Origin: Aestuariibacter sp. GS-14
Lineage (GTDB): Bacteria; Pseudomonadota; Gammaproteobacteria; Enterobacterales; Alteromonadaceae
DNA length: 64,000 nt
Assembly: GCF_006494365.1 (NCBI RefSeq)
Contig: NZ_VHIP01000017.1
Coordinates: 38,989-102,988, forward strand
Direction of reading: 5' to 3'
Made by a program: the position numbers and the translations under genes
Notes under the pieces: model-generated
Databases searched by the model: none
The model's input: the letters and a program-made list of their open reading frames with translations, nothing else
What the model was told of the DNA's origin: nothing
Shown: positions 8,668 to 17,861 of the stretch, in pieces
Layout of the letters: each line of letters opens with the position of its first letter
Numbering within the stretch: the stretch's first letter is position 1

Positions 8668-8984
8668 CGCAATCCGAACTGTATAGCGCCCTGCGCATGT
8701 CACCTGATGGGTTGCTAATGATTGATCTTCCGTTGCCCACCACACCACTGGCCTTTACCCGCCTTTGCGACAAACTGGGTACCTTATTGTGCAAATCGCA
8801 TACCGAATTAGAATGGGGCGCAGACCGTGCGCAGGCGCGATATTCCCTGCACGACATGGATTTGTTATTACAGGCTGAATGGTTGTGTGAAGCCATGTGG
8901 TTAACGCCATCGGGCTACGCGCATGGCTACCCAAGTGCACACGATGCGCTTAGCGCGCTACTTTCCCGCGTGGCTTCCGGGTGA
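8655..8984 (+). CDS. Small hypothetical protein overlapping selO
   Basis: A 109-residue frame starting at an ATG inside the selO 3' end (13-base overlap), suggesting translational coupling. It contains an amphipathic region with several Trp (TELEWGADRA, QAEWLCEAMWLTPSGYA) and no signal peptide or membrane helix. I do not recognise the family with confidence. The neighbouring context gives no function. A 100-residue frame opposite it has a low-complexity Arg/Cys/Ser composition and is less likely to be coding. Confidence 0.55.
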   Translation: MQQLTQSELYSALRMSPDGLLMIDLPLPTTPLAFTRLCDKLGTLLCKSHTELEWGADRAQARYSLHDMDLLLQAEWLCEAMWLTPSGYAHGYPSAHDALSALLSRVASG

Positions 8985-9072
8985 AAAAATGCTATATTGT
9001 ATCAATTGTGGGCTTGCAAACCCTGTCTCGACCCCCATATAGCACTATCAGTTTTAACCGGCATTGAGTTTC

Positions 9073-9690
9073 ATGACCAGTAAATCCTCACAGTATCGCT
9101 TTGTTAGCGCGGCCAAACTCCCTACCCGAAAAGGTGAGTTTACCATTCATGGTTTTGTTAAAGACGGTGACACCGAGCACGTTGCGTTGTCTTATGGCTC
9201 ATGGCAACCCGACGACGTAGTACCTATTCGCATTCACTCCGAATGCTTAACCGGCGACGCTTTGTTTTCTACCCGTTGTGACTGTGGCTTTCAGTTAGAA
9301 CGCGCCATGGAAAACATCGTTGAACGCGGCTTTGGCGTCTTATTGTACTTACGTCAGGAAGGCAGGGGCATTGGCCTGATCAACAAGATCCGCGCCTATC
9401 ACCTGCAAGACAACGGCATGGATACCGTTGAAGCTAACGAACATTTGGGCTTTGACGCCGACATGCGCACCTACGATATGTGTAAGGTGATGTTAGATAC
9501 CCTGAAAGTAAAAAACGTAGAGTTGATGACCAACAACCCACGTAAAATCGCTGCATTAAAAGCACTGGGTATCAATGTAGTGGCGCGTAAGCCAATTGAT
9601 CACGGCGTTACCCAGGACAACAAGCACTACATCCGCACTAAAACTGAAAAGCTCGGTCACGCTTTCGATCCACACGTTTTGGGCGACTAA
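9073..9690 (+). CDS. ribA: GTP cyclohydrolase II
   Basis: A 205-residue RibA, which opens the GTP ring to give 2,5-diamino-6-ribosylamino-pyrimidinone phosphate, the first step of riboflavin synthesis. The zinc-binding motif is intact ([17 protein letters not shown], three Cys about residues 60-75), as is [15 protein letters not shown] with the catalytic Arg region, followed by MTNNPRKI. The ATG at 9073 is preferred over TTG at 9064, which adds three residues. It stands alone, with no FMN-riboswitch-like structure visible upstream. Confidence 0.95.
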   Translation: MTSKSSQYRFVSAAKLPTRKGEFTIHGFVKDGDTEHVALSYGSWQPDDVVPIRIHSECLTGDALFSTRCDCGFQLERAMENIVERGFGVLLYLRQEGRGIGLINKIRAYHLQDNGMDTVEANEHLGFDADMRTYDMCKVMLDTLKVKNVELMTNNPRKIAALKALGINVVARKPIDHGVTQDNKHYIRTKTEKLGHAFDPHVLGD

Positions 9691-9698
9691 CCAGCCAT

Positions 9699-9730
9699 AC
9701 CTGAACCAACGGGTTGTAATTGGTTCAGGT
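9699..9730 (+). terminator. Strong hairpin after ribA
   Basis: A perfect 10-bp inverted repeat ACCTGAACCA/TGGTTCAGGT with a 12-base loop starts 9 bases after the ribA stop. The following bases (AAAGTTAATTT) contain only short T stretches, so termination may be partial. Confidence 0.6.
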
Positions 9731-9800
9731 AAAGTTAATTTACACTTGCGTATAACGATATACAGACCAACTACACAGCGCCAAGGCGCGAGGAGTCTGT

Positions 9801-11102
9801 ATGCACAAACGCATCCTGTCATTACTATTTATTTCACTGCTGGGCGGCGGCCAGGTTCACGCGATGACTGCCCCGGAAACCGTTGATTTGGTTCAGCAAC
9901 AACGTGTATCTGAAGCCGAGTTAGACGCCCTATTGGCGCCCATTGCACTGTACCCTGATTCAGTGGTCACGCACATTCTGATTGCCAGCACCTACCCGTT
10001 GCAGGTGATTGACGCCCAACGCTGGCAACAAGCCAATTCGCAACTGAGCGATGAAACCCTTAGCGCCCTGCTGGAAGAAAAAAGCTGGGATCCAAGCATA
10101 AAAGCACTGATGCCATTCCCGGATATTTTGTCGCGTATGAGTAATGACCTGAACTGGCTGGAAACCCTGGGCGATGCGGTCCTTACCGATGAAGACTGGG
10201 TGTTAGACCGGGTACAGGCGCTGCGTTTGCAAGCCTGGCAGCAAGGCAACCTGGAAACCAACGACTATCAGCAAGTAAGCTATGAAGACCGGGTGATTGT
10301 AATTGAACCCCGTCAGCCCCGCGTAGTGTACGTACCTTATTACGACCCGTTGATTACCTATGGTCACTGGCATCACCCCATTGCGCCGGTTATTTGGCCA
10401 GGCTACGCCAATGTGCATCTGCACCATGGGTTTTATTGGGGTAGTCGGGTAACCATTGGGGCGGGTTTTTACTTTGGCCACATCTTTTGGCCCGAGCGTC
10501 ACATTGTGATAAGCCACAGAACGGTTCATCATTACCCCAGCGTGTCCTATCGCCAGCGTTATAATGTTCGCGAATATCACAGGTGGGAGCACAATGGCGC
10601 AAACCGCCATGCTCGATACTCACACCGGGTGGCAGAGCGCAATCCAGCTATAGTGAAAGAGCACAAAACAGTACGTTACCAACAGCTACCCACGGCACAT
10701 GCTCAACGCGATAACGCTGTCCATCAGCAACGGATTGAGAAAAAGTTAAATCAGCAACCTCATGTCATGCCACACAGGCGCGAGCAGGAAAAACGTTACA
10801 CTCAGGGCAACAAACCGGAACGTCATGGACAGGCAACCGACAGGCAACGTGAACATGCCCAGCGTGCACAACGTAATGAGGCTGGATCAGAACGCTCTGC
10901 ACAGGCTGCGCAAGTAAAGCCCACTGTTCAGCCCGACAGGCAACATTACAAACAGGAAAAACACGAGAATAAAACGAATCGCGAAACAGCTATGCAACGA
11001 CAACCCACTCAGCAACGCCAATCGCATTCAAATAACCAGGCAAGATCGCACCAGCGCGACATGGCGTCCCACCAGGACAAACAACGCACAAAACAACACT
11101 AA
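9801..11102 (+). CDS. DUF3300 domain exported protein
   Basis: A 433-residue exported protein. A signal peptide ends near QVHA-MT, then the DUF3300 domain covers about residues 25-260 (LDALLAPIALYPDSVVTHIL, VIDAQRWQQAN, RVVYVPYYDPLITYG). The C-terminal ~170 residues are very rich in Gln, His, Arg and Lys, a basic low-complexity tail. GGAG lies 7 bases before the ATG. Family function is unknown; the tail suggests a periplasmic or envelope polyanion-, metal- or nucleic-acid-interacting protein, which is inference only. Confidence 0.85.
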   Translation: MHKRILSLLFISLLGGGQVHAMTAPETVDLVQQQRVSEAELDALLAPIALYPDSVVTHILIASTYPLQVIDAQRWQQANSQLSDETLSALLEEKSWDPSIKALMPFPDILSRMSNDLNWLETLGDAVLTDEDWVLDRVQALRLQAWQQGNLETNDYQQVSYEDRVIVIEPRQPRVVYVPYYDPLITYGHWHHPIAPVIWPGYANVHLHHGFYWGSRVTIGAGFYFGHIFWPERHIVISHRTVHHYPSVSYRQRYNVREYHRWEHNGANRHARYSHRVAERNPAIVKEHKTVRYQQLPTAHAQRDNAVHQQRIEKKLNQQPHVMPHRREQEKRYTQGNKPERHGQATDRQREHAQRAQRNEAGSERSAQAAQVKPTVQPDRQHYKQEKHENKTNRETAMQRQPTQQRQSHSNNQARSHQRDMASHQDKQRTKQH

Positions 11103-11130
11103 GCACATCTCAACAAAGCACCAACTGCAT

Positions 11131-11154
11131 CGAGGCATACCAAGGTATGCCTCG
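11131..11154. terminator. Bidirectional hairpin between convergent genes
   Basis: CGAGGCATACC and GGTATGCCTCG form an 11-bp perfect palindrome with only AA between the arms. It lies between the DUF3300 stop (11102) and the convergent ATP-grasp stop (11173), followed on the plus side by ATTATTATT. Confidence 0.65.
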
Positions 11155-11172
11155 ATTATTATTAGTAACCTG

Positions 11173-12039
11173 CTATTTATCTTCCGCGTATCGTAAGTAA
11201 GCGTCTACAAACTTTTGCGGCGAGGTATCGTCCAGATTAAAGTAGAGCGAAGGTTCAATCAGTTCCAGTTCAATAATGCACCACTTGCCCTGATGCTGCA
11301 GCAAGTCCACTCTGGCATACAAATACCCGGTTGGCATGGCACTCAATGCCTGCTCAGCACTCGCAATCACCGCCTGTTCAGGCGTGATCACTGCAAGTGT
11401 GCCACCGTGTTCTTCCTGTACCCTGAAGTCGCCTTGTTTGGGCGTTTTTAGAATCGCATGGCTCAATTCACCGGCAAAATAAAACAGCGACACTTCACCT
11501 TGCTCTACAACACTCGTTACGAATGGCTGAACCATAGCTGGACGCTTTGAAAACACCTGTGCCAGTTGCGCTTGCCTGAGATCCAGATCAGCGCGGCTAA
11601 GGCGGAATGTATCGTCTGCATTTGCACTGATACAAGGCTTTATAACAATCTCATCACAGCCAAACGCTTCGAAGGCATTAACGAGTGTCTCATGGTGATA
11701 GTCATCCAGCCACAAGGTAGGCAGTACGGCGACATCGGCACTGGCTAATTCGCGTAAATAACGTTTATCTACATTCCACTGCATCAGCGATAGCGGATTC
11801 ATCAACCGTGTTTGTGAGTCGATTTGTTCAAGACACGCCATAAAGGCTTGCGGCGCTTGCTGATAATCCCAGGGGCTGCGAACGATCACCGCCTCATAAC
11901 CGCTGTAGTCTTGTTCTGAGTTGCGCCAGGAGACCGTTTCGACCTGATATCCAACCTGACCGAAAGGGGTAATGAGCAAGTCATCATAAACAAAGAAATC
12001 GTCGAGGCTGTCCATCGACAAAAAGGCAATTTTCTTCAT
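11173..12039 (-). CDS. ATP-grasp (RimK/glutathione synthetase-like) protein
   Basis: A 288-residue protein with an ATP-grasp fold resembling glutathione-synthetase/RimK ligases. The N-terminal half has VRSPWDYQQAPQAF; the central EIVIKPCISANADDTFRL is the nucleotide-binding strand-loop; the C-terminal WCIIELELIEPSLYF supplies Mg-ligand Glu residues. It would ligate a carboxylate to an amine or thiol with ATP; the substrate is unknown. The ATG at 12039 is preferred to a TTG at 12054. It follows the DUF1439 gene by 4 bases, so the two form an operon. Confidence 0.75.
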   Translation of the reverse strand: MKKIAFLSMDSLDDFFVYDDLLITPFGQVGYQVETVSWRNSEQDYSGYEAVIVRSPWDYQQAPQAFMACLEQIDSQTRLMNPLSLMQWNVDKRYLRELASADVAVLPTLWLDDYHHETLVNAFEAFGCDEIVIKPCISANADDTFRLSRADLDLRQAQLAQVFSKRPAMVQPFVTSVVEQGEVSLFYFAGELSHAILKTPKQGDFRVQEEHGGTLAVITPEQAVIASAEQALSAMPTGYLYARVDLLQHQGKWCIIELELIEPSLYFNLDDTSPQKFVDAYLRYAEDK

Positions 12040-12043
12040 AGGG

Positions 12044-12565
12044 CTAAATTTCAATTAACAGGCCGTTTGGCGTAATCTCAACGCGCTTGGGTTGGCGAAT
12101 TCCCCAGGCAGACAAATCGAGCTGGTCAAAGTCCAGCAGCAATATCAGCGGGAAACGCTTGCCTTCCATGCGCTTTACACTGCTCAACAACGATTCCGGT
12201 ACCAGGTTGGGATTATCTTCCCAATACAATTTTTCCAAAACCGGTTCTTTGATTTGTACCTGAGATGACTCTGCGTCATAAAAAAGTTGCCCCGACAGCG
12301 TGGCATTGGCTCTTAATTGCAGTGTGCCGCGCTCTGCCAGTACGGTTACGTTTACACTGATTTCATCGTTCGACCGGCCCAGCTCAATCCGCGGGTTAGA
12401 GAAAGTGAATATAGTGTCTTCGTAAATACGGGTTTGCGGAAATACCGCAGACACCATTGAATTCAGCTGAGTTTCAGACAGAGTTAAGGTAAACGCATTA
12501 GCCTGATTCACTCCGGCTGCGGCCCACAACCACAATATTACAACGCCAGCAAAGATGTACTTCAT
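12044..12565 (-). CDS. DUF1439 envelope protein (YceB-like)
   Basis: A 173-residue exported protein with an N-terminal hydrophobic signal (MKYIFAGVVILWLWAAAG, cleavage near NANA-FT region). The remainder matches the DUF1439/YceB pattern: LTLSETQLNSMVSAVFP, then beta strands and a terminal RVEITPNGLLIEI. No lipobox Cys is visible, unlike many YceB proteins. These fold like lipid-binding tubular domains. ATG at 12565 is chosen because it begins the signal peptide; an upstream start at 12604 would place 13 extra residues before it. It is upstream of and probably co-transcribed with the ATP-grasp gene. Confidence 0.72.
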   Translation of the reverse strand: MKYIFAGVVILWLWAAAGVNQANAFTLTLSETQLNSMVSAVFPQTRIYEDTIFTFSNPRIELGRSNDEISVNVTVLAERGTLQLRANATLSGQLFYDAESSQVQIKEPVLEKLYWEDNPNLVPESLLSSVKRMEGKRFPLILLLDFDQLDLSAWGIRQPKRVEITPNGLLIEI

Positions 12566-12681
12566 AAACAAATAGACACCAGTAAATTTGCCGCATACTA
12601 ACATAATTTTGTATAAAAGAATTGCCCCGCTTTAGGGTGCGCCTTTATTATGTGACGCAAATTCTAACAACGGTTTTACCC

Positions 12682-13560
12682 ATGCAAACTTTTGAACAAG
12701 TTAAAAACTTTCTGTCTACGGAGTTATTTACCCTGTTCGACGTTACGTTTACGGCAGGCGACTTAATTATTGTCCCCCTGCTTTACGTAGTGGGCATCTG
12801 GGCTATCGGTAAACTGGCCCACCTTGCCACCTACAGGTTAAGAAAAACAGGGGCGAGCCCCGACACCATTCATTTATTTAAGCGGTTATTTTACATACTG
12901 GCCATGGCCATTCTGGTGATCACGTCACTGGATTTAATGAATGTACCGTTAACCGCCTTTGCATTTTTATCAGGCGCGGTAGCAATTGGTGTAGGCTTTG
13001 GTGCCCAGAACATTATTAACAACTTTATCTCCGGCTGGATATTAATGTGGGAGCGGCCTATTCGCATTGGCGACGTACTGGAAGTCGATAACGCCAGGGG
13101 TGTGGTTGAAGCCATTAACACCCGCTCCACCCGCATTCGTCGAGTGGATGGGGTACACATGCTGATCCCTAACAGCAAGCTGTTGGAAAACACCGTAATC
13201 AACTGGACCCTCATCGACTTACTTACCCGCACTACGGTTAAAGTAGGTGTGGCTTATGGCTCAGACTGTCGCCTGGTTGCGAAATTAATTGAGCAGGCGG
13301 TACTTGAACAAACTGAGATTCTACCCGAACCAAAACCCATCGTTATTTTTGATGATTTTGGTGACAACGCGTTAATTTTTGAGGTGTATTTTTGGATAAA
13401 TGCCACTGCAGAACGGGATTTACGCAAAATCCGCAGCGATATTCGCTTCACAATTGATGCCTTGTTTAATCAACACAATATCGTGATTGCCTATCCTCAG
13501 CGCGATGTCCATTTGGACGGCACGCTACAGTTAGTAAAAGCCCCCGAGGATAAAGCATGA
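12682..13560 (+). CDS. MscS-family mechanosensitive channel
   Basis: A 292-residue small-conductance mechanosensitive channel. Three N-terminal membrane helices (about residues 22-125) end in the pore helix VAIGVGFGAQNIINNFISG, the hallmark glycine/alanine-rich TM3 with the GFGAQN motif. Next come the beta domain (WERPIRIGDVLEV) and the alpha/beta C-terminal vestibule. It releases solutes on hypo-osmotic shock. The ATG at 12682 is chosen over an upstream non-ATG start at 12622. It overlaps the ZntB-like gene by 4 bases (ATGA). Confidence 0.9.
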   Translation: MQTFEQVKNFLSTELFTLFDVTFTAGDLIIVPLLYVVGIWAIGKLAHLATYRLRKTGASPDTIHLFKRLFYILAMAILVITSLDLMNVPLTAFAFLSGAVAIGVGFGAQNIINNFISGWILMWERPIRIGDVLEVDNARGVVEAINTRSTRIRRVDGVHMLIPNSKLLENTVINWTLIDLLTRTTVKVGVAYGSDCRLVAKLIEQAVLEQTEILPEPKPIVIFDDFGDNALIFEVYFWINATAERDLRKIRSDIRFTIDALFNQHNIVIAYPQRDVHLDGTLQLVKAPEDKA

Positions 13561-14528
13561 CCAACACAGAGCCAGCCTTTTTGTGGGCTTATGATATAAG
13601 CAAAACGGGCCAGATTAACGCAATCAGTGAAGCAGAATTACACGCGCCAATTGCAGAAAGCAGCTACCGCTGGGTGCACCTTCAATCTGATGAACCCGAT
13701 ACTGAACAGGTATTAAGTGCACTTGCACTGCCCTCATCGGTAGCCGACAGCCTGATGACGCTGAAAACCCGCCCCAGAGTAATTCCGCTTAAAGAAGGCG
13801 CACTCATATTTTTGCGCGGCATTAACGTTAATCAGGGGGCAGACGCCGATGACATGGTTTCACTGCGTCTGTGGCTTACGCCAAACCTGATCGTGACGGC
13901 GCGGCGTCACAATCGCAGAGTGATGAGTGTGCAAGATACCCGGGCCATGTTAGAAAGTGGCGAAGCACCGGCTGGTACGGCGGAACTCCTGATTGCACTC
14001 CTCACCCGTTTGGCCGACCGCATTCACGACAAACTTGAAGAGATCGATGAGCAACTTGGACAGTATGAGATTGCGGATTCACTGAACAAGCAGGACCGTC
14101 AGCAACTTGCTATGTTGCGTCGTCAAACGGCTAACATTCGTCGTCACCTGGCTCCCCAGCGCGATGCGCTGGACACCCTGATTCGGCTACCCAACCTTAT
14201 CCACGACACTTTACTGTTTGAGTTGCGCGACCAGGCCGACCGGATGACACGTTATGTGGAAGACTTAGACCTCGCCCGTGAACGCTCAATTGTATTACAG
14301 GACGAATTACGCAACCAAATTGCCGACCAACAGGGCATTCGCATGTACTTGCTGTCGATGATCACGGCGATCTTCCTGCCGTTATCATTTTTAACTGGCG
14401 TATTTGGTATGAACGTAGCGGGATTGCCCGGCACAGAAACACCTGATGCGTTTAACACCTTAATGATGTCAATGGGCGGCATTGCCGTGGTAATGCTGAT
14501 AGCCATGCTCTGGAAACGCTGGCTGTAG
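13557..14528 (+). CDS. CorA-superfamily transporter, ZntB-like
   Basis: A 323-residue CorA-superfamily protein. A long cytoplasmic alpha/beta and coiled-coil domain precedes two C-terminal membrane helices joined by the signature GMN loop (FLTGVFGMNVAGLPGTETPD). The GMNVAGLPG extension is characteristic of ZntB-type zinc transporters rather than CorA magnesium channels. It is translationally coupled to mscS. The transported ion is likely Zn2+, moved with the proton gradient in the family, but this is inferred from the loop. Confidence 0.85.
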   Translation: MTNTEPAFLWAYDISKTGQINAISEAELHAPIAESSYRWVHLQSDEPDTEQVLSALALPSSVADSLMTLKTRPRVIPLKEGALIFLRGINVNQGADADDMVSLRLWLTPNLIVTARRHNRRVMSVQDTRAMLESGEAPAGTAELLIALLTRLADRIHDKLEEIDEQLGQYEIADSLNKQDRQQLAMLRRQTANIRRHLAPQRDALDTLIRLPNLIHDTLLFELRDQADRMTRYVEDLDLARERSIVLQDELRNQIADQQGIRMYLLSMITAIFLPLSFLTGVFGMNVAGLPGTETPDAFNTLMMSMGGIAVVMLIAMLWKRWL

Positions 14529-14548
14529 TTGTAATTTCACCATCATAC

Positions 14549-14567
14549 TGGGGCCTGCCGCGCCCCA
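14549..14567 (+). terminator. Possible terminator after zntB-like gene
   Basis: TGGGGC/GCCCCA arms with a 7-base loop lie 20 bases after the stop, followed by CGTATTAAACTTTT. This is a GC-rich stem with a weak, interrupted T-run. Confidence 0.45.
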
Positions 14568-14781
14568 CGTATTAAACTTTTAGCCAATCGACTGATCTTT
14601 TCTTTTATTTAATAATTACTTATCTGCTTTATTACCTTCGTGTTCAGTTAGAAAGTTTCTTTAACCATTGATAGCAATCAAACCAAATTTTTGGAATGTG
14701 AACTATCCTTTACAAATTAACTGGCGCGTTATAAATGCTGTCCTACACTTAGCGTGTAAAAGGCAAATTGGAGTGAGTTGT

Positions 14782-16260
14782 ATGTTCGCATGGGTGAAAG
14801 AAGGCCATCAAATATTCCGGGTTATTTTGATTGTTCAGTGGGTTATTGCTGTAATAATTGGATTAATCACTGGCGAACTGATGATTGCATTTTGGCTGGG
14901 TATTCCTATTATCGCACTGCCACTCTTTTTGAGTTACAGCAATCCGGAATCAGAAATGAGCGGTCACGCCGTGGGGATTGGTGTGCAGTTAATGACCGCA
15001 CTTCACATCCATCAGGCATTCGGACTCATTGAGATCCATTTTGAAATATTTGTGCTGCTGGCCATGCTCGCCTATTTCCGCAACTGGCGAATTATTGCAA
15101 CGTCAACTGCTACAGTAGCCGTTCATCATATAGCCTTTTTCTTTATGCAGTCGGGTGGCGCGGGCGTATTCATTTTTGAAGCAAACCACATTAGCTTCTC
15201 GATTTTACTGCTGCATGCCGCCTTTGCGCTGGCAGAAGGCTTAACGTTAATGTACATGACCAAGCGCAGCCACGAAGATGGTGTGGGTGGCGCCTTACTT
15301 GAATCTGCGATTGCAGAGATTATTCGTGACAAAAACAGCCTGAACCTTGCGGTGAAAATCGACAAATCCGTACCGGTTATGCGAACTTTCGATGAATTAT
15401 TGGGTGCAATACGGCAGCTGGTAAGGGATGCATCCAAGCTGGCTGATGATGTTGCGGACACCAGTGTGTTTATGCAGAATGCGACGCGTGAACTGAGTCA
15501 TCACGCTCAGCAAAGTCAGCATGAAATTGGCAGTATTTCCGCGGCGTCTGAAGAAATTGCAGTCACCATGCAGGACACGTCAGAGCGCACCAATGCCGCG
15601 AACGACATTACCCAGGAAGCAAAATCCAATACATCAGAATCACGCGCTTCTGTAGAGGGCACCAAAAAGACAATCAGTTCGTTACGCGACAGACTAAACA
15701 GTGCAGCCAAAACCAATCAGGAACTCAACGAGCGCTGCGCCAACATTTCCGATGCCATGCGGTCGATCACCGCAGTAGCCGACCAAACCAACCTGCTGGC
15801 ACTGAATGCGGCTATTGAATCTGCCCGCGCTGGAGAGCACGGCAGAGGCTTTGCGGTGGTGGCAGACGAAGTTCGCACCCTGGCAATCCGCTCGAAAGAA
15901 AGTGCCGATGAAATCACCACCATCACTGAGCAACTGGTTTCCAGTACCGCCTCGTCGGTAACGCAAATGAAGCTGTGTATTGAATTGGTTGATGAAGCCG
16001 TAGGTGCATCAGATCGCGCAGCCAGCCATATGCAGGGCATTGAGGCGAAAATCCAGGAAGCATCCAACAACATGATGGAAGTTGCTACCTCGGCGGTTGA
16101 ACAGGAAACGGCCTCATCGTCAATTGCTTCCAGCACGGCCAAAATTTACGAGCTGGCATCACATGAAGCGCGCACCGCCGCTGAGCTTGAGCAAAAATCC
16201 AAGGCACTGGCAAGCTTGTGCCAAAACCTGCAATCCATGGTTAGACGCTTCGTAGTGTAA
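14782..16260 (+). CDS. Methyl-accepting chemotaxis protein with multi-pass His-rich membrane sensor
   Basis: A 492-residue chemoreceptor. The C-terminal half has the MCP signalling hairpin ([20 protein letters not shown], then [15 protein letters not shown]). There is no large periplasmic domain. The first ~170 residues form five or six membrane helices containing conserved-looking His clusters ([17 protein letters not shown] and [10 protein letters not shown]), suggesting haem, metal or redox sensing within the membrane. ATG at 14782 has GGAGTGAG 7 bases upstream; an upstream frame from 14668 would add 38 unlikely residues. The next gene starts on its stop codon (TAATG). Confidence 0.9.
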   Translation: MFAWVKEGHQIFRVILIVQWVIAVIIGLITGELMIAFWLGIPIIALPLFLSYSNPESEMSGHAVGIGVQLMTALHIHQAFGLIEIHFEIFVLLAMLAYFRNWRIIATSTATVAVHHIAFFFMQSGGAGVFIFEANHISFSILLLHAAFALAEGLTLMYMTKRSHEDGVGGALLESAIAEIIRDKNSLNLAVKIDKSVPVMRTFDELLGAIRQLVRDASKLADDVADTSVFMQNATRELSHHAQQSQHEIGSISAASEEIAVTMQDTSERTNAANDITQEAKSNTSESRASVEGTKKTISSLRDRLNSAAKTNQELNERCANISDAMRSITAVADQTNLLALNAAIESARAGEHGRGFAVVADEVRTLAIRSKESADEITTITEQLVSSTASSVTQMKLCIELVDEAVGASDRAASHMQGIEAKIQEASNNMMEVATSAVEQETASSSIASSTAKIYELASHEARTAAELEQKSKALASLCQNLQSMVRRFVV

Positions 16261-16787
16261 TGAACAGCCGGATTGTAGTTATTCTGATTGGACTATGGGC
16301 AACCTCAATAATGGTTGCCCTGTTAATGGCTAACGGGAATCAACTAAAAGACTTCGACCCGGACCTCACCCTGGCGCAGGCTGCCAGCAAACAACATTTT
16401 GATGAGTCCTTTGCAGATATCCTGCAGGACGCAGGTATCGGACACGGTACTGTTGTGCATTTCACTGCCAATACCCGCTGTTTTTGCAACCAACTGAGCG
16501 AATCACATCAACTGGAAATATCAAACTCACTTGCCAATAGTGGCTATGGTTTTAGTACAGTTTCAATTAGCGAACACCCTGCCATTGGCAATGTAATAAA
16601 CCATTTTCCGGCTCTGGCTGTTATCGATAAACTCGGAAAGTTACGTTATCTTGGCCCTTATGCAACGGGGTTGGGCTGTTTTACCGGTAACAATCTGGTG
16701 GCTGATATTGCCCGTATCGCCACCTCGGAACAATACCTCGGCGCAACGGTGAACACCGAAGCCCGCGGCTGTTTTTGTGCGGCGTAA
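16260..16787 (+). CDS. DUF6436-like thioredoxin-fold membrane-anchored protein
   Basis: A 175-residue protein with one N-terminal membrane anchor (about residues 5-23) and an outward thioredoxin-like domain. The motif HFTANTRCFCNQLSESH has a CxC pair where thioredoxin-like folds carry their active site, and a second CxC occurs at the end (GCFCAA). It matches my recollection of DUF6436 proteins of Alteromonadales. It starts on the chemoreceptor stop codon, so the two are co-translated. A periplasmic thiol-redox role is inferred. Confidence 0.65.
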   Translation: MNSRIVVILIGLWATSIMVALLMANGNQLKDFDPDLTLAQAASKQHFDESFADILQDAGIGHGTVVHFTANTRCFCNQLSESHQLEISNSLANSGYGFSTVSISEHPAIGNVINHFPALAVIDKLGKLRYLGPYATGLGCFTGNNLVADIARIATSEQYLGATVNTEARGCFCAA

Positions 16788-16816
16788 ACACTATTCTGCT
16801 GCGTAGAGAAATCACA

Positions 16817-17737
16817 TTAAATAAACGTATCTGCCTGTAACATCGACATTTTATTCACTAAATAATCTACCAACACCCGTACTTTTGCCGGTAATTGACG
16901 GCCATGTGCAAATACCGCATGTATGGGTAACCCCGCCGGTTCCAGCGGATATTGTGATAGTAATGCTACCAGTTGATTGTTCACTAATGCGTCTTTTACT
17001 GCCCACTCCGGCACCATAACTACGCCAACAGAATCTATCGCAAGTGCTCGCAATAACGACACGCTATTGGCCTGAACGTTACCCTCTACATTTACGGATA
17101 GGATATTATTGCCCTCTTTGAACGTCCAAATTCGTCGGCCAGCTCTTACTTTAAACGACAAGCAATTGTGCTCTTCCAACGCTGTGGGATGATGAATACT
17201 CCCGTTCCTGGCCAGGTATTCCGGGCTTGCACATACTACCGATTGTCCTTCACCCAGTTTTCTGGCATTCAAGCTGGAATCTTCCAAATGCCCCAATCGA
17301 ATAGCCAGATCCATTTCACCCGCAACGAGATCCACCAGATCGCTACTCATATGAATTTGGACAGAAATATCAGGGTACAATCTCAGGAACTCCGCCAATA
17401 AGGGTGCCAAACAAACCGTCGCAAAATCGGCTTCCGCTGAGAGCTTAACAACGCCGGATGGACGTTTCGAAAGCTGACTGAGCATGTGTTTTGTTGTGTC
17501 TATTTCCGATAACACTTTCTCTGCATGCCGAAAATATAGCTGTCCGCCTTCAGTAAGTCGCTGAGTTCGGGTGGTTCGCTGGAACAGCAAAATACCTAAC
17601 TCTGCTTCAAGCTGCGACATCTGCCTTGAAACGCCTGATGGCGTGCTTCCCAGCGTTCGGGCTGCAGCAGAAAAGCTACCGTCTCTCACCACCCGCACAA
17701 ACACTTGCATGGCCGAAAATTCATTTATCTTTGACAT
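16817..17737 (-). CDS. LysR-family transcriptional regulator
   Basis: A 306-residue LysR regulator of the CrgA/DmlR-like subgroup. The N-terminal helix-turn-helix is clear (FSAAARTLGSTPSGVSRQMSQLEAEL) and is followed by TTRTQRLTEGGQLYFRHAEKVL and a substrate-binding-like effector domain. It is divergent from the short-chain dehydrogenase at 17862, which is its probable target, the usual layout for this subgroup. Inverted repeats lie in the 124-base intergenic region. Confidence 0.87.
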   Translation of the reverse strand: MSKINEFSAMQVFVRVVRDGSFSAAARTLGSTPSGVSRQMSQLEAELGILLFQRTTRTQRLTEGGQLYFRHAEKVLSEIDTTKHMLSQLSKRPSGVVKLSAEADFATVCLAPLLAEFLRLYPDISVQIHMSSDLVDLVAGEMDLAIRLGHLEDSSLNARKLGEGQSVVCASPEYLARNGSIHHPTALEEHNCLSFKVRAGRRIWTFKEGNNILSVNVEGNVQANSVSLLRALAIDSVGVVMVPEWAVKDALVNNQLVALLSQYPLEPAGLPIHAVFAHGRQLPAKVRVLVDYLVNKMSMLQADTFI

Positions 17738-17805
17738 TTCCTCACAAATCCTTTGACCGAATACCTATTTTTCCCATTCTGCGCACAAATCATAATGCAA
17801 TCAAC

Positions 17806-17833
17806 CAAACACATTACCCGTTCTTTGTGTTTG
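17806..17833. promoter_or_regulatory. Inverted repeat between LysR and SDR genes
   Basis: CAAACACA (17806-17813) and TGTGTTTG (17826-17833) form a perfect 8-bp inverted repeat just upstream of the SDR start. An AATGCAA/TTGCATT pair surrounds the left arm and overlaps the right arm. This may be an operator for the divergent LysR regulator. Confidence 0.4.
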
Positions 17834-17861
17834 CATTTTTCAACAAACAAGGAAACATCAC

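Noticed and set aside
10203-10610. 135-codon minus-strand frame inside the DUF3300 gene
   Set aside because: It overlaps conserved DUF3300 sequence and has no start context or family resemblance.
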